A stretch of 64,000 nt of DNA from Hydractinia symbiolongicarpus (GCF_029227915.1 NC_079882.1:4402001-4466000); one strand, 5' to 3'; numbered from the stretch's first letter, positions 46,901 through 59,636 are shown. Notes: generated by a model from the sequence alone, not told the origin. Translations and numbers: made by a program.

Positions 46901-46979
46901 GGATTTCCAATTTCTCTTGCAGACAAAGTGGACACGATTTGCTTTTGTTCGAGTAACTTCTCACACGTTTGATGGAGCC
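43961..46979. other. Intergenic DNA, no gene seen
   Basis: About 3 kb of AT-rich sequence. A 23-bp unit is tandemly duplicated at 45539-45584, an imperfect hairpin lies near 45743-45780, and a TTATAAGTC/GACTTATAA hairpin lies at 46787-46813. No open frame resembles a known family. Confidence 0.5.
45539..45584 (+). repeat. 23-bp tandem duplication
   Basis: Two exact units of CACCGCACAGCACATGGCAA plus TGA. Confidence 0.95.
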
Positions 46980-47720
46980 GAAATTTGTTAGTTAGTTGGC
47001 ATTCTTATTCTGCAAAAGCTCTCTTCAATCGTGAGAAAAGACGATATCGGCTTATACCGTGATGACGGATTATTAGTATTAAGAAACTCAAGAGGTAGAT
47101 CAACAGACACCAAACGTAAAAAAATAATCGAAACCTTCAAAACGATCGGATTCGACATCGAGATTCAAACTAACCTAAAAAGAGTAGACTTCCTCGACGT
47201 TACACTTGATTTAGATTCAGAAACTTTCAAACCCTACAAAAAGCCAAACGATCAGCTCCAATACGTCCACATTTTATCTAACCATCCAAAAAATATTTTG
47301 AAACAACTACCAATATCAATCAACGATAGGTTTGCCAAAAATTCGTCAAACGAACAAGTTTTTGACCAAGCCAAACCGGAATACGAAGAAGCCCTCCGAA
47401 AAAGCGGATACAAAAACCTGAACTTGTCCTTCAATAAAAAGGAACCCAATCGGATTGGCAGAAATAGGAAACGAAACGTGATATGGTTTAACCCACCCTT
47501 CAATAAAAATGTTGTTAACGACGTCGGGAGATCCTTTCTGAAACTAATTAAGAAGCACTTTACAAAAGAAAACAACCTTCAAAAAGTTTTCAATAAGAAT
47601 AACGTTAAAGTCAGCTACAGTTCAAATGTGTATGTAATGTAAAAAAAATTAGCAAAGGCGCTATACTCGTATAAATGTGTACTGAACTGAATTAAAGTAT
47701 ATTTACCACAAATAAAGAAG
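46980..47720 (+). pseudogene. 5'-truncated reverse transcriptase fragment (YRDD type)
   Basis: A frame from about 46990 to the stop at 47642 has no good start codon. It reads IGLYRDDGLLVL (RT catalytic motif YxDD as YRDD), then VDFLDVTLDLDSETFKPYKK, HPKNILKQLPISI, and IWFNPPFNKNV with a basic C-terminal end KVSYSSNV. This RT family is frequent in invertebrate genomes, but I cannot name its clade firmly. Everything before the YRDD motif is missing, as expected for incomplete reverse transcription. A short 3' UTR with AATAAAG leads directly into a TTA microsatellite. Confidence 0.78.
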
Positions 47721-47737
47721 TATGAATGTCACTATTA

Positions 47738-47797
47738 AGATTATTATTATTATTATTTTTTATTATTTATTATTTATTATTTATTATTTATTATTTA

Positions 47798-47889
<92 letters not shown>

Positions 47890-47903
47890 CATTATTATTA
47901 TTA
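47738..47903 (+). repeat. (TTA)n and (TTATTTA)n microsatellite
   Basis: A block of TTATTTA units (about 47757-47804) is followed by about 33 TTA units with one interruption. It sits at the 3' end of the RT fragment, so it probably grew from the element's short tail. Translations across it (poly-Tyr, poly-Ile) are not genes. Confidence 0.97.
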
Positions 47904-48106
47904 ACTTATTATTTCATAAAAATACAAAACACAAAATCAAATTGATACAAAGTGGGACGTTGTGTACGATATGTTTAGCCAAAAAAATCGCCAGGATATC
48001 AACCAAATAAAACTATCTAATTGAACAGCAGCATATAAATTTTTACTAATATATTAAAAATGTCATCAAAAATAATATAAAAATATTAATCCTTTGTCCA
48101 TTATTT

Positions 48107-50714
48107 TCAGGCTTGTAATAATTTGATAATATCAGCATAAATCACACTATGTGCGTCTTCACCCCATACAAAGTCCATGTGATTCCAAACTTCAATGTTT
48201 TTAGAAAACACAATGTTCTTCAATTTAGGCTTCAAACCTTTGACATCTTCAGGGTCTGCTAACCAGTCGTTGGTTGCTGTGAATAACGCCACGGGCGTTT
48301 CCATCAAGCTAACATCATAACAGGGTGGTGTTGTCTGTAAAATTGAATTTAGGTGAATTTTAGAAAGGGTAATTTCTTGTTTATTTTCTTCGCATGAACT
48401 TAATTAGTCTGCAGCATACAAATTGTTTTTTTTAAACTTATGAATAAACACAGCAAGGGAAGCTATACATCAGGGCTATTTTACAGAGGTTAGAATAAAG
48501 CAAAGAATACTGGCGGAATAATTTGAAAAGCGGTAATATTAGTGAGATTACAGTATGGAAACTAGAATAGAAATTTCGTGAAAATGGGAGTTTCTACACC
48601 ATATTGAATTGACGATACAATTTGAAACTGACGCCAACTGGTACTTTTTTATGGTAATTTATACTAAAGAAATTATTTTGCTGACTTGAATGTTTTAGTA
48701 GAAGGCGAGGATACTTAGTCAAAACCTTCTACCAATTACGACAAGTTCTTAATAAAAAGTGCATTCTTGCGACAATGATTTAAAATTGTAGCATACCTGG
48801 TTATAATATACAAGATTTTCAGCTTCTCCGTAATCGTATCTTTGAAATTTCTTGCTTTTTATTAACTGAAATTGAAAATTAATATAACTTTTACCTATCA
48901 AAATTCTCTTTTTTTTACCACAGTGTAAATCGAGAGGATTTTATTTGCAGATAACCTGCTGTGAGATGTAACAAATCTTATACCATAGTTATTGTGGCCT
49001 TTTACGTTACCTGGACAAAATGTAAGATGTCTTTAACAGATGTGCCTGCAGGAGTGTGCGAAACATAGATTGGTATGCGAGTGTCATTCAAGTTCTTAGT
49101 ATCAAATCCTGTCATGAGAAATATCAAATCCGCACAATACTTTTCGGAAAAATGAGCAGCACATATTGTATCTGCTAATAATTTCATAAGCCAGTTGTTT
49201 GGGAAAAAATCTTTGATGCCAAGAATTTTGATTAAAAACTAAAAAGAAAAACCTATTATTGTTTTTGTTTTTACAAACATTAAAAACAATCAAATAAAAA
49301 CTAGTTTAACTAGTCATACCTCAATCTCTGGAGAAAAATATGACATAATTTTAAGGGCGCCCTTTATATATCCAACTGTCGCTACAGGTGCCAAGGCAAA
49401 AAATGTTTTTACTTTTTTACCTAGTTCGGGCTGTCGTCCAAATTGGATGAAACCAATCATTGTCCCTGTGCAAAAGAGAAAAATAAAAACACATGGACAT
49501 GGTGCTTGCACTCTGTTTAAAGTCACAGAGCAAAAACAGTCAAATTTTGTGGATTCCTAGATTTCCTGATTTTGCACACTTTTTTTTGGAAGCATTTTGT
49601 AAATTTGCAGCAACATTAATGCGTTCTTAAAATTCAGTTCTGTTATGCTGTAACACTTTTGATTTCAGAAGACATGCAAAAATTATAATGTGCGAACATT
49701 TCTGCTGAAAGATGTGTTGGTTTTTCATAAAATGTTTTTACAAGCAAGGTATGCAGATTCCAAAATTTTCTATTTATTCTAATGTCTTGACTGTTTCGAT
49801 ACTGTATTTCATGGTGATCAAAAAGGTTACCTTGAGAATGCCCTGTATAATACAACTGTGATGTATTTGATATTTTGAGGGCGTAATTCAGTGAGGCAGG
49901 AAGATCAAATTGTGCCATTTCATTGAAGCTAAAACATCATTGTTTTTTTTAGTGTATTTTATAGTTCCTTTAAGTGGTTTTTCACCCAAAGAAGATATGC
50001 TACACACCTGAAATCCCAAAATTTTGGGTCATCAGTGGTTAGGTTAACATGGCGTTTCGAATATGTGTTACCCCTGCTATTTCCAAGCCAAACATCATAT
50101 CTTTGAAAGTAAAAAACAAAAACAAAACCCTACAACATGAGAGTGGGAAAATACGCAAACAAAATCACAGCAAATAAAAAAAAAAAAAAAAATAGGACAC
50201 TAACAGTTTCTTCAATTTCTAACAGACTTTCGATAAAATAGTAACTAAAAAGAGCTTACCCAAGATCAGCCAAAATAAAACCTAAACTTTGCTCTGGTAG
50301 ATTATTAACCCATGTTGCAGAGGAATCTATAAGTCCGTGTTGCAAAAACACAACTTCATGTTTTGGTGGCACTTCTTTTCTTCCATGAGGAATGCGTTGC
50401 AGGCTGAGGATATACCCATCTTCTGTGACAACATCATGGTTCTCACAAGGATATCCATGGTATTTTATCATTTGACTCTATATATACACACATATGTAAG
50501 GAAAAAGAAAATTTACACAGAATAAAGAAGAAAAATAAACAAACAGTAACAAGAAACTTACAACATTCATATGCTCTTCAGGTAAGTTGTCAAGATATTT
50601 CTTTGTAAACTTTATGTGAGTTCTAAGCGAGTCAGTGCCATATTTATGAATAACTGCAGGTGATGCCCACGCAAATGGCAACAGGAAAACACAGGCAACA
50701 AAACCCAGAAACAT
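48107..50714 (-). CDS. Acid lipase (gastric/lysosomal lipase family), 410 aa, 8 exons
   Basis: Minus-strand exons: 50714-50562, 50477-50260, 50100-50008, 49928-49831, 49465-49320, 49238-49011, 48865-48797 and 48334-48107. All phases join. The product is 410 aa (human LIPA 399). The start has a signal peptide ([18 protein letters not shown]). Family motifs: [19 protein letters not shown], oxyanion region LQHGL (96-100), [11 protein letters not shown], nucleophile elbow GHSQG (Ser186), [18 protein letters not shown], the acid residue in [10 protein letters not shown] (about 358-366) and the catalytic His in WNHMDF (His387). It should hydrolyse triglycerides or cholesteryl esters in lysosomes or the gut lumen; which of the two cannot be decided. 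The triad is complete and no disruption is seen. Confidence 0.96.
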
Positions 50715-52112
50715 CTTAGAGCTTTTTTATAAAGTACTATCTCCTTTATTGCGTTTGTCTACATTAAATATAAAGTTAAAAAATACAGTATCAGAAAGCA
50801 ACACAATACAATAACAAATTTTTAATGAGGGAACTTATAAAAACATGCTGTCTTTTTCAACAAGGCCTGAAAGTGCTTTTGCACAATTATATTTTAGAAA
50901 ACATGTGATACATGATCATATAAATAATTTTCATATAAATTGCTTTTCCAAGTTCATATTTTTAAAGTTTACTCCCCCTAGCTTGACGAGACACATTTGC
51001 TTGACTCTATTTGTTGATATAAAACATGTACAACAAACAAAATGATACAAGGGTGGAACCAGTGTATGTTAGCAGTGTCAGTTGACTGACATTATTAATC
51101 AAAAGTAAAAAAAACATTACAGTACCATCGTCCCTCAGCCCCTATGAATGTTGAACTTTTTAGGTGAATTTTTTAATAAAAAAGCAAATTGACAGAAAGT
51201 TGATGGACTGTCTTGCAAGTTGATTGGAAAGTTGGCTAAAATAAAATGCTTGATTGGTATGATGACAATTTCTCTTATTTATGGAGTTAGAAGTTTGGTG
51301 CAGCTTGTATTTCCCACATAATACTTGTTACAGTTAGTAGAAATCAATACCCTGTAACAAAGGAAATAGTCGTACAAAAGATTTAAAAGTGATTTGTAGC
51401 ATAAAAGTGATTTACAAAATAATTTAAACAAATAAGTTCTAGGTTATAAAGAAACGGAACCTAAAAATAGTTAAATCTTTTCCGTTGTAACAGAATCAGG
51501 TAACGAAACAGGTTCTCCAAAGGTTCTGTTTTGATTTAAAAATAAACTGCTTAAAGAAATTCCTGCCTTAAAAATGATTTTTTATATGTTATGGATAATA
51601 AAAAGTTTTTGATCGGGTTTATTGGATTTTTTTAAAAATCTTTTTTCGTTCTCAAGAAGCTTCAAAGATTTCCAGCTGACCTTATGACATCATTATTGAT
51701 GATGCGATAAGGTAGTAAGCATAAATTATTACTTGAGATATCTTGCAAATTTACTTAATATCAAAACTTTTAAGCAGTGTGGACTTATGCTCTTGATGAT
51801 ATCTTGGCATGTGTAAAGTTTCGTAAAAAATGGCCTACCTTTAATTATAAACTTAAGACATCATTAAGATCCTAGATTTTGAATATTTAAAATCTTGAAT
51901 AATTTGAAAACGAAAAAAAAATTTAAAAAAATTCCAAAGGGCTTGATAAACAACTTTTTATTCTCCACAACATTTTTGAGGCAGGAATCCTTGAAGTCTT
52001 TGCTTTCTGGTGTTGATACAAGTATTGCTGTGGTTGCTGCAATGCCACCTATATTGGTAAGAATATGCATCACATTAAGGTAAGGGCTTCAAAACATCTT
52101 GAAGTTTCACAC
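50715..52112. other. Lipase upstream region and intergenic DNA
   Basis: No gene recognised. The minus strand has an open frame at 51864-52073 with plausible codon use but no known domain. The lipase promoter must lie near 50750, without a clear TATA box. Confidence 0.45.
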
Positions 52113-52120
52113 CCCTGATA

Positions 52121-52430
52121 AAACATCTTACTAAGATCTTACTAAGATCTTACTAAGAATCTTACCTAGATCTTACAATATTCTTGATAAGATCTTCCAA
52201 GATCTTGGCAAGAACGTGCAAGATCTTCCAAGATCTTCCAAGATTCTTACAAAGAAATGTGGTAAGATCTTACTACGATCTTTCTAAGATTCTTAAAAAG
52301 ATCTTACAATATTCTTGGTAAGATCTTACAAGATCTTTGCAAAAAAGTGCAAGATCTGTAAGATTTTACAAAATTCTTACTAAGAATTGTGTTAAGATCT
52401 TACAACATTGTTGATAAAATATATTTTAAA
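52121..52430. repeat. Subterminal AAGATCTT array, left
   Basis: About 15 degenerate units of the type AAGATCTTACTA or AAGATCTTCC. The palindromic core makes the array orientation-neutral. The same motif is found at the other end of the element. Confidence 0.85.
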
Positions 52431-52668
52431 TAAATTTTCAAAGATCTAACAAGTTCTTTCATTATTCTTTGTATGATCATACTGTACAAAATCTTACAGT
52501 TGCAGAGATTTTACGAATATCTTAGGGTTTTAATTAGAAATTAGAGAATCCTAAAAATTAATTTGTAACAAAAGCGTTGGACATTCTGATGATGACAAAA
52601 AATAGGATAAATGAGATTCAACAACTATATTTTTTATGAATATATTATATACAAAGAAAGGAAAAAAA

Positions 52669-54984
52669 TCATTCGTTGGAATGTTGAGTTTTTTTCTTTT
52701 TCTTATCCTGTCCCATCTGATTTACTGATGCTCGGCACATGCACCACATCTTTTCAAAGTCTTTGGATGGGTACATGACTTTTATTAGTTCTAAAATAAT
52801 ACAAATAAAATGTATTTAAGTTATATTTCTAATAGTTTTAAACTGAGTGTATATTTTTTATCATTGTTTTCTAACATTGAGCAAAATATCTACTTTTTTT
52901 TTCATTTATAAGGAAATTGAGACTGAAATAAACTTGACTAAATTTAATTAAGTTAAATATTGTGAAGATGAAAAAATTAAAAGCATTTGATCAGAAAAAG
53001 AAAAAAAATGTAAATAATAATTGAGTGAAGTCCATTATTCACCTCCTTTGTTTCGATAAGCCCTAAAGAAATAAGGTATCGCCAATGATTTATTATTTTT
53101 AGAATGATTGCTATACCTTTCAACAAACCAACTTTGCGAACATCCAAAGTGATTTTTCCAGTTTTGGACTGTTTTTGTGGCTCGATGATGCCATTTAACA
53201 ATTCCTCATCAGTCCACAATTTCTTGGCCAAATTTCGAGCGTATTTAAGATACTTATGTGGCACCCGAGGAACATCCAGCAGATTTGTGCCATCATCAAG
53301 TACCTAATAAAAACAAAGCCTTTATCAACTAAAAAATAGGTTAATTTTTTGGGTGTTTTTCTGGAGGATAAATAAATATATAAATTTCTTCATAATTGAT
53401 GTACATACATAGTCACCACGGTTCAATTTATCTGCTGGGTCATTTGAAACCTGCCCCACTGTCGAATTATCACCCTAAAATAAAATATACAAACAAATCA
53501 ATTACAAACAATTTTTACAAATTCTCTTTTTTTAAAAATATTGTTTAATCAAGTAAATTTAAAATACCTTATTGACAAGCTCTTGTAGCAATACATTTGT
53601 TTTCCTACATTCCTCCAATATTAATTTTAAGAGATCAGTCTAAAAATGTATGCGAATAAATATATATATAAAAAAACAAAAAACAAAAACATAAAAGTAT
53701 ATTTTTGTAACAGGTCTCTTTTAATATTATATACACATTCAGCTTACATCTTATTTCTCTTCAATTCTTGGTCGTGATGACCTTTTTTCTGAGGCAGGTG
53801 GCGTTGATGTGTATATAGGTTGATGTCTTCTCTAATGAATAAAATATTTCATTCTAATTAAAAATGCACTATAAAACATATGTTATCTTTTCCGAACTAT
53901 CCACTTTAATTATTATTATTTTTACTTACATCAGTGGTTTCTTGAAACGGATCCCTTTGATTAATTAGCGCACTCACATTTGCCCCTGGCAATGTCTGTT
54001 TAAGCCGTAACTTGTCTTTATTTATTTCTGAATAAATTAAATTTGATAGTCAAACTCATGTGGGAATAACGTTTTTCCTTTTATAAGACCATCATTCAAA
54101 ATTTAAACAATTTTTTTCCAAATTCATATATAGCTTACCTTCAGTTAGCCTAGATACTTTTGTTGGAGGTTCGTTTACAATAGATTCGTCGTCTGAATCA
54201 TCTAAATTTGAAAGATTCCATAGAGAATTCATTAAAATAATTTGAAATGACTTGGTTTTAATTATACTTTCGCACACATATTGTCAACATGACATATAGA
54301 GAGATTTCTACCTTCAGAACCATGGTAGCTTGATTCTGCTCCTTTCTTTCTCAAATCATTTTCCAAATCTATGCATTTTTTATTGCACTCTTTTTCTGAC
54401 CCTTAAATAATAAAGGTAAACATTTTATTAATCAATTTTATTGGAATCTTCCATCGAGGTAAATAATATTTAAGTACGTTCTTTGAGCATCAATTTTATT
54501 AGCAAAATTTGACTCGAAAGAACAAATGATAGAATCATATTAAATGACGTTTTTTAATTGAAATGCATTATGTGAATGATTAAATAATCTTCTTTTAGTC
54601 ATAGTAATCTGTTTTATTGTTAAAAATGATCAAAAAAAGAAAAATAATAAAAATATAAATTAATACCTCTGAAAATGATTTTTGTTGCAAATGTCCTATT
54701 ATCTTGGGTGAGGGAAATAACATCTCCTATGTTGTACCTCATAAACCGTTTTGTCATTCTGTCATTGAGAACCGTATAGGTTCCCTCCTCAGGAAACAAT
54801 ACAACTGTTCGGATTTCTGAAATTACTAAAGTATAAAAAACGTTTGGTAAAAGTAACAGCAGATTAAGAATGTGCATCTTGACTACCAAATAAAAATAAC
54901 AACGTAAAACAACACCTAACCTTGATCAACATTTGAATTGCAAAGCTGTTTAGTTTGTAACCTTTCGCTGACAAATTGAGACAT
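52669..54984 (-). CDS. BEN-domain protein of the CACTA-like element
   Basis: Minus-strand exons that join well: 54984-54921 (MSQFVSERLQ), 54825-54667 (EIRTVVLFPEEGTYTVLNDR), 54401-54312, 54201-54139, 54027-53930, about 53640-53568, about 53474-53413, about 53305-53119 and 52790-52669 (ends KKKKKTQHSNE). The BEN domain spans the last two: NLLDVPRVPHKYLKYARNLA, LWTDEELLNG, ITLDVRKVGLLKELIKVMY. An intermediate exon near 53838-53758 has one open frame (GHHDQELKRNK) but its phase does not match the exon before it, so the middle is unresolved. BEN domains bind DNA or chromatin; here the protein likely recognises the element's repeats. Divergent from the transposase, with a 262-bp gap. Confidence 0.75.
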
Positions 54985-55246
54985 GATGATTGAATAACAG
55001 GAACAAAATTATCAGCGTCCGTTTCGTGTAAAATATGCAGCGTTGTGAACGCTTTTTTAAATCGTGCACACTTGATATTCGAAAAAAGAAGCGCGGTTTT
55101 TTAAACATTCGAAAAGGAGAAAAAGTATCAATTTTTTAAAGATTTTGCTAAGTTGTACTATCGCGTGCAAATTTCTTTTTATATAAATGTATTCGCGTGT
55201 ATGTTACAAATGTGATAGATAATTTAACAAAAATCAATTTTATGAA
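54985..55246. promoter_or_regulatory. Shared divergent promoter region
   Basis: 262 bp separate the start codons of the BEN protein (minus) and the transposase (plus), so both must start transcription here. No strong TATA box is visible; the region is AT-rich with GCG-containing stretches near 55015-55090. Confidence 0.55.
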
Positions 55247-58200
55247 ATGGATGACAGTTTCGCAAGTGAGCTTAGCGCACCATCGAGTCCAGAAGTGTAA
55301 GTTTATAACTATTTCTTATTAGACGTTACATAACATGTAGAAACCCAATAGCTGATTTTCACAAAAATGGTTTCTACCAAAAGAAAATCAATTAAAGTTT
55401 TCTTCTTCTACTCGACTGACTTCATTCCCTCCATGTTATTATTGAACATTTAGGTTCAGGTTTCAAAATGACGGACAGCAGCAACGGTTCACTAGATGTA
55501 GACAATCCATGCTTGTTGATATTCCATCAGGGTAAGAGCAAAAAACCGCAGCCTTTCTTATTCAGTTTTTTGGTTCCTTAAAGGATTCTTTTTCCAAGTT
55601 CGTTCGGAATGTCGTTCGGAATGTTAAGATCACATTTTTAAAGTTTAAAAACGAAAAGCGGCGATAGAAATGTTTTTTTAGATTGCATTTTAAAAGTTTA
55701 AAAAAGAAAAACGGCGATAGAAATGTTTTTTTAGATCGCATTTTTAAAGTTTAAAAACGAAAAGCGGCGATAGAAATGTTTTTTTAGATTGCATTTTAAA
55801 AGTTTAAAAAAGAAAAACGGCGATAGAAATGTTTTTTTAGATCGCATTTTAAAAGTTTATAAACGAAAAGCGGCGATAGAAATGTTTTTTTAGATTGCTT
55901 TTTAAAAGTTTTAAAACGAAAAACGGCGATAGAAATTTTTTTTAAGATCGCATTTTTAAAGTTTAAAAACGAAAAGCGGCGATAGAAATGTTTTTTAAGA
56001 TCGCATTTTTAAAGTTTATAAACGAAAAGCGGCGATAGAAATGTTTTTTTAGATTGCTTTTTAAAAGTTTTAAAACGAAAAACGGCGATAGAAATTTTTT
56101 TTAAGATCGCATTTTTAAAGTTTAAAAACGAAAAGCGGCGATAGAAATGTTTTTTAAGATCGCATTTTTAAAGTTTATAAACGAAAAGCTGCGATAGAAA
56201 TGTTTTTTAAGATCGCTTTTTTAAAGTTTATAAACGAAAAGCGGCGATAGAAATGTTTTTTAAGATTGCATTTTTAAAGTTTATAAACGAAAAGCGGCGA
56301 TAGAAATGTTTTTTAAGATCGCATTTTTAAAGTTTAAAAACGAAAAGCGGCGATAGAAATGTTTTTTAAGATCGCATTTTTAAAGTTTATAAACGAAAAG
56401 CGGCGATAGAAATGTTTTTTAAGATTGCATTTTAAAAGTTTAAAAACGAAAAACGGCGATAGAAATGTTTTTTTAGATCGCATTTTAAAAGTTTAAAAAA
56501 GAAAAACGGCGATAGAAATGTTTCTTTAGATCGCATTTTAAAAGTTTAAAAACGAAAAACCGCTATAGAAAAGCTTTTTTCGATCGTGTTTTAAAAATTT
56601 TAAAAAGCTGGACTCTTAGATTTCAAGAACTATTCACAGTAATGACTATTTTTACATATATACATAATCGCTTCCGTATCTCTTCGATCCTAATAATTAG
56701 TTTCATTTTTGTTTATTACAGCTCCGATGATGAAGATGAAGTGGTTTGTAGACAGCAAAATGTGAGGTAGGTTAAATCATGTAAAGTGTTTTAGAAATAT
56801 ATAAATATATAAATCATTGATTATGCTATTTTTTAAAATGAAAAATTTTTTTTAGGAAAGAACCGTCAATGGAGAATAATCCAGATCATTCTCATGATTA
56901 TTTGTCAAGCGGCGAAGAGATCTTACCTGGAGATGAATATTATGCCAATAATATACAAAATGGTTAGTTTGAGTAGAGAAAGCATCATAAATAAGTAAAG
57001 TATCTCAACGAAATCCTTTTAACAATTTTTTTTATTTTGATGTTTAGAATGCTTCGAACTTCAAGATGCTACGAATGAAATACAAATGCTTTCAGATACA
57101 GAAAGTGGATCAAGTACATTTGGAATATCTGAATGCAGTTCCCATGAAACCGATTTTTCTGAAAATGAAATTCTAGCAAATGAAAATGTGGACGAGCTCT
57201 TATATGAAAATTCGAATATCACTGTGTTATCTTTCAGTCATTTGCTGCTATTGTTTTCTGTCAAACACAATCTGTCTGGTGAAGCAACTAAAAATTTGTT
57301 GAAGTTATTTGCTACTGTATTACCGGAAAACAATAAATGTCCTCTCACTATGTCAAAGCTCAAAAAAATATCAAAGCAATTTCAACACATTACCAAGTAT
57401 GTCAGCATTGCCACAGCCAACTGGATAAACAATTGCATTGTTTTAATGAAGTATGTAGGGAGAGTCATCCAATACAAGATGCACTATCCTTTTACATCCT
57501 TGATATTGAATCACAATTGAGAAGTATAGTTACAGGTAAGTTGAATAAATTTGAAACTTTATTTTTATTAGTGTCAGTGTGTTTAAAGTACATACATGAA
57601 CGAAGTAAAACAAAGTTTTTATATATTTTTTTTTTATATATTTTTTATTTTATATATTTTAATATATGTTTTATTTATATTTAGAGAATCATTCACATAT
57701 TGTTGACTACAAGAGTAAAAAATCCATTGATGGAAGTTACAATGATATAGTCGATGGTAGCTGCTATCAAAACAAAATATATGACCACTGCTATGTAACA
57801 TTGGTTTGGTTTATTGATGGAGCGCCACCAATTAGATCAAAAAATGTTCAAATGTGGCCAATTACAGCATTTGTCGTTGAATTGCCAATAGCATTGCGAT
57901 ATGCTTTAAAGAATATTGTCTTCTGTGGCTTATGGTATGGAAATAAGAAGCCTGAATTTGATTTTTTTCAGCTACATTTTGTGCAAGCTGTCAAACATTT
58001 GAGGGAAAATGGTTTCAATGTTATGGTGAATAATCAGAACATTTCCTTCAATTTGAAAATACAAGCAGGGTTAGCTGACTTGCCTGCAAGAGCAGCTTCT
58101 CTTAATTTAAAACAGTTCAATGGGAAATTTGGATGCCCTGTATGCTATCATCCTGGGCAGAAGCTATGTAGAGATTCATTAGTATGGATTTATCCATATC

Positions 58201-58925
58201 AAGATGAAAACGAAAGGGCTGTTAAAAGAACACATGATGAATTGGAACTTCATGGGAATGCAGCTGAACAAAACAACACCATATTTTTCGGTGTCAAGGG
58301 AAGATCTGTACTACTTGACATAATGAACTTACCAGACGAAATTCCATTTGACTACATGCACTTAGTGGTAGAAGGAGAATTTAGAAGAAAGTTACTTAAT
58401 TATATTTTACCTAGAAATGGTTTCCTTTATAAAGATGCCTTGTCTATCATCAATAGTAGCCTGACGAAAATGAAATATCCTCATGATTTCTCAAAGAAAA
58501 CTTGCACAATTAATGAGTCAACAATAAAGCGAGCAAAGGCTGGGGAACTCCAGTTACTTCTGCTCCATGTCATTCTGCCACTATTGAAAGGTTCTATTCC
58601 GGATAAAATTTTCTGCCATCTTGGTCTTTTTGTCACAGCAATTCAAATTTTGAATGAAGATACTGTTACTGACCAAGATGTGGATTTAGCAGGAAAAATG
58701 CTAGAGGAGTACCACAAGTTGAATTGTGAGTTATATGGACCTGGATCACAGACCTTCACCAATCATGCGTTACTTCATTTGGCAGAACAACGTAAAGTAC
58801 ATGGATGTCCTTTAGTTTTGTTGTCCAATTTTGTTTTTGAAGGATTCATTGGAACTTTGAAACGACAATTCCATGGCACTAGAGAAATAATTGATCAAAT
58901 GGTAACCAACATCTCGACCCTCTAG
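55247..58925 (+). pseudogene. EnSpm/CACTA-type transposase with one frameshift
   Basis: Exons 55247-55296, 55454-55531, 56722-56766, 56856-56962, 57048-57535 and 57685-58925 would encode about 669 aa. The acidic N-terminus (GSSDDEDE, SSGEEILPGDEY) is followed by LSFSHLLLLFSVKHNLS, a zinc-binding CQHCHSQLDK segment, and the catalytic part in the long last exon: VWFIDGAPPIRSKNVQMWPI, FVVELPIALRYALKNIVFCG, LADLPARAA, CPVCYHPG, and FEGFIGTLKRQFHGTRE. The frame slips by one base in exon 5: before 57362 it reads one way, after it another. One extra base at the seven-A run 57362-57368 would restore agreement with the next exon's phase. So it is either a real inactivating deletion or an assembly error. 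Intron 2 holds the 53-bp minisatellite. Confidence 0.82.
55625..56590 (+). repeat. 53-bp minisatellite, about 18 units
   Basis: GCGATAGAAATG recurs at 55661, 55714, 55767, 55820 and so on to 56509, exactly every 53 bases, with a degraded last unit near 56561. Units alternate between AAGCGGCGATAG and AAACGGCGATAG variants, suggesting higher-order duplication. It fills most of intron 2 of the CACTA-like transposase. Related short arrays lie at 3090-3290 and, inverted, 5755-5875. Confidence 0.97.
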
Positions 58926-59029
58926 TAGATCAAGCTGCAAAGATAATTTAAAACTAATGTATATACATATCTTGAAAGTATCAAAATTCTTATTAATTTA
59001 ATAAATATTCTTTAATGGCTAAAGGCTTT

Positions 59030-59636
59030 CAGTATCTTGATAAGATTGTGAGAATTTTAGGTGACTAGAGTTTTATCAGATTTTCAAGAATCTTGATAAG
59101 ATCTTGACAAGATATTAGCAATTTTGGTTACAAGAATTTATAAGATTTTTCGGGAATCTTGATAAGATCTTGATAAGTTTGTGATAAGATCTTGACAATT
59201 TTTGGTAACAAGAATTTATAAGATTTTTCGGGAATCTTGATAAGATCTTGATAAGTTTGTGATAAGATCTTGACAATTTTTGGTAACAAGAATTTATAAG
59301 ATTTTTCAGGAATCTTGATAAGATCTTGATAAGTTTGTGATAAGATCTTGACAATTTTTGGTAACAAGAATTTATAAGATTTTTTGAGAAACTTGATAAG
59401 ATCTTGATAAGTTTCTGATAAGAACTTGACAATTTTTGGTGACAAGAATTTTATAAGATTTTTCAAGAATCTTGATAAGATCTTGATAAGATCTTGTAAG
59501 ATATTATTGAATAAGATTTACTAAGTTTTCTTAAGATTCTTAACAAGATCTTACAAAGATCTTGTAGGATCTTGTCATAAGTAAGATCTTACAAGATCTT
59601 ACAGGATCTTACAAGATCCTAATAAGATTTTATACC
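59030..59636. repeat. Subterminal AAGATCTT array with 78-bp tandem units, right
   Basis: A 78-bp unit (marked by GTTTGTGATAAGATCTTGAC at 59177, 59255, 59333 and, with one change, 59411) is repeated four to five times. It is followed by shorter AAGATCTTAC units to 59636. Repetitive minus-strand translations here (for example YQKLSRSYHKLIKIL) are artefacts. Confidence 0.92.

Noticed and set aside
47722-48010. Open frames rich in Tyr or Ile
   Set aside because: They translate the TTA microsatellite and have no independent support.
51864-52073. Minus-strand 69-codon frame (HILTNIGGIAATTAILV)
   Set aside because: No recognised domain and the tail runs into low-complexity Phe-rich sequence.
59115-59466. 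Two overlapping minus-strand frames of 105-112 codons with repeating YQKLSRSYHKLIKILSRF-type peptide
   Set aside because: They are translations of the 78-bp tandem array; the period is divisible by three, so frames stay open by chance.
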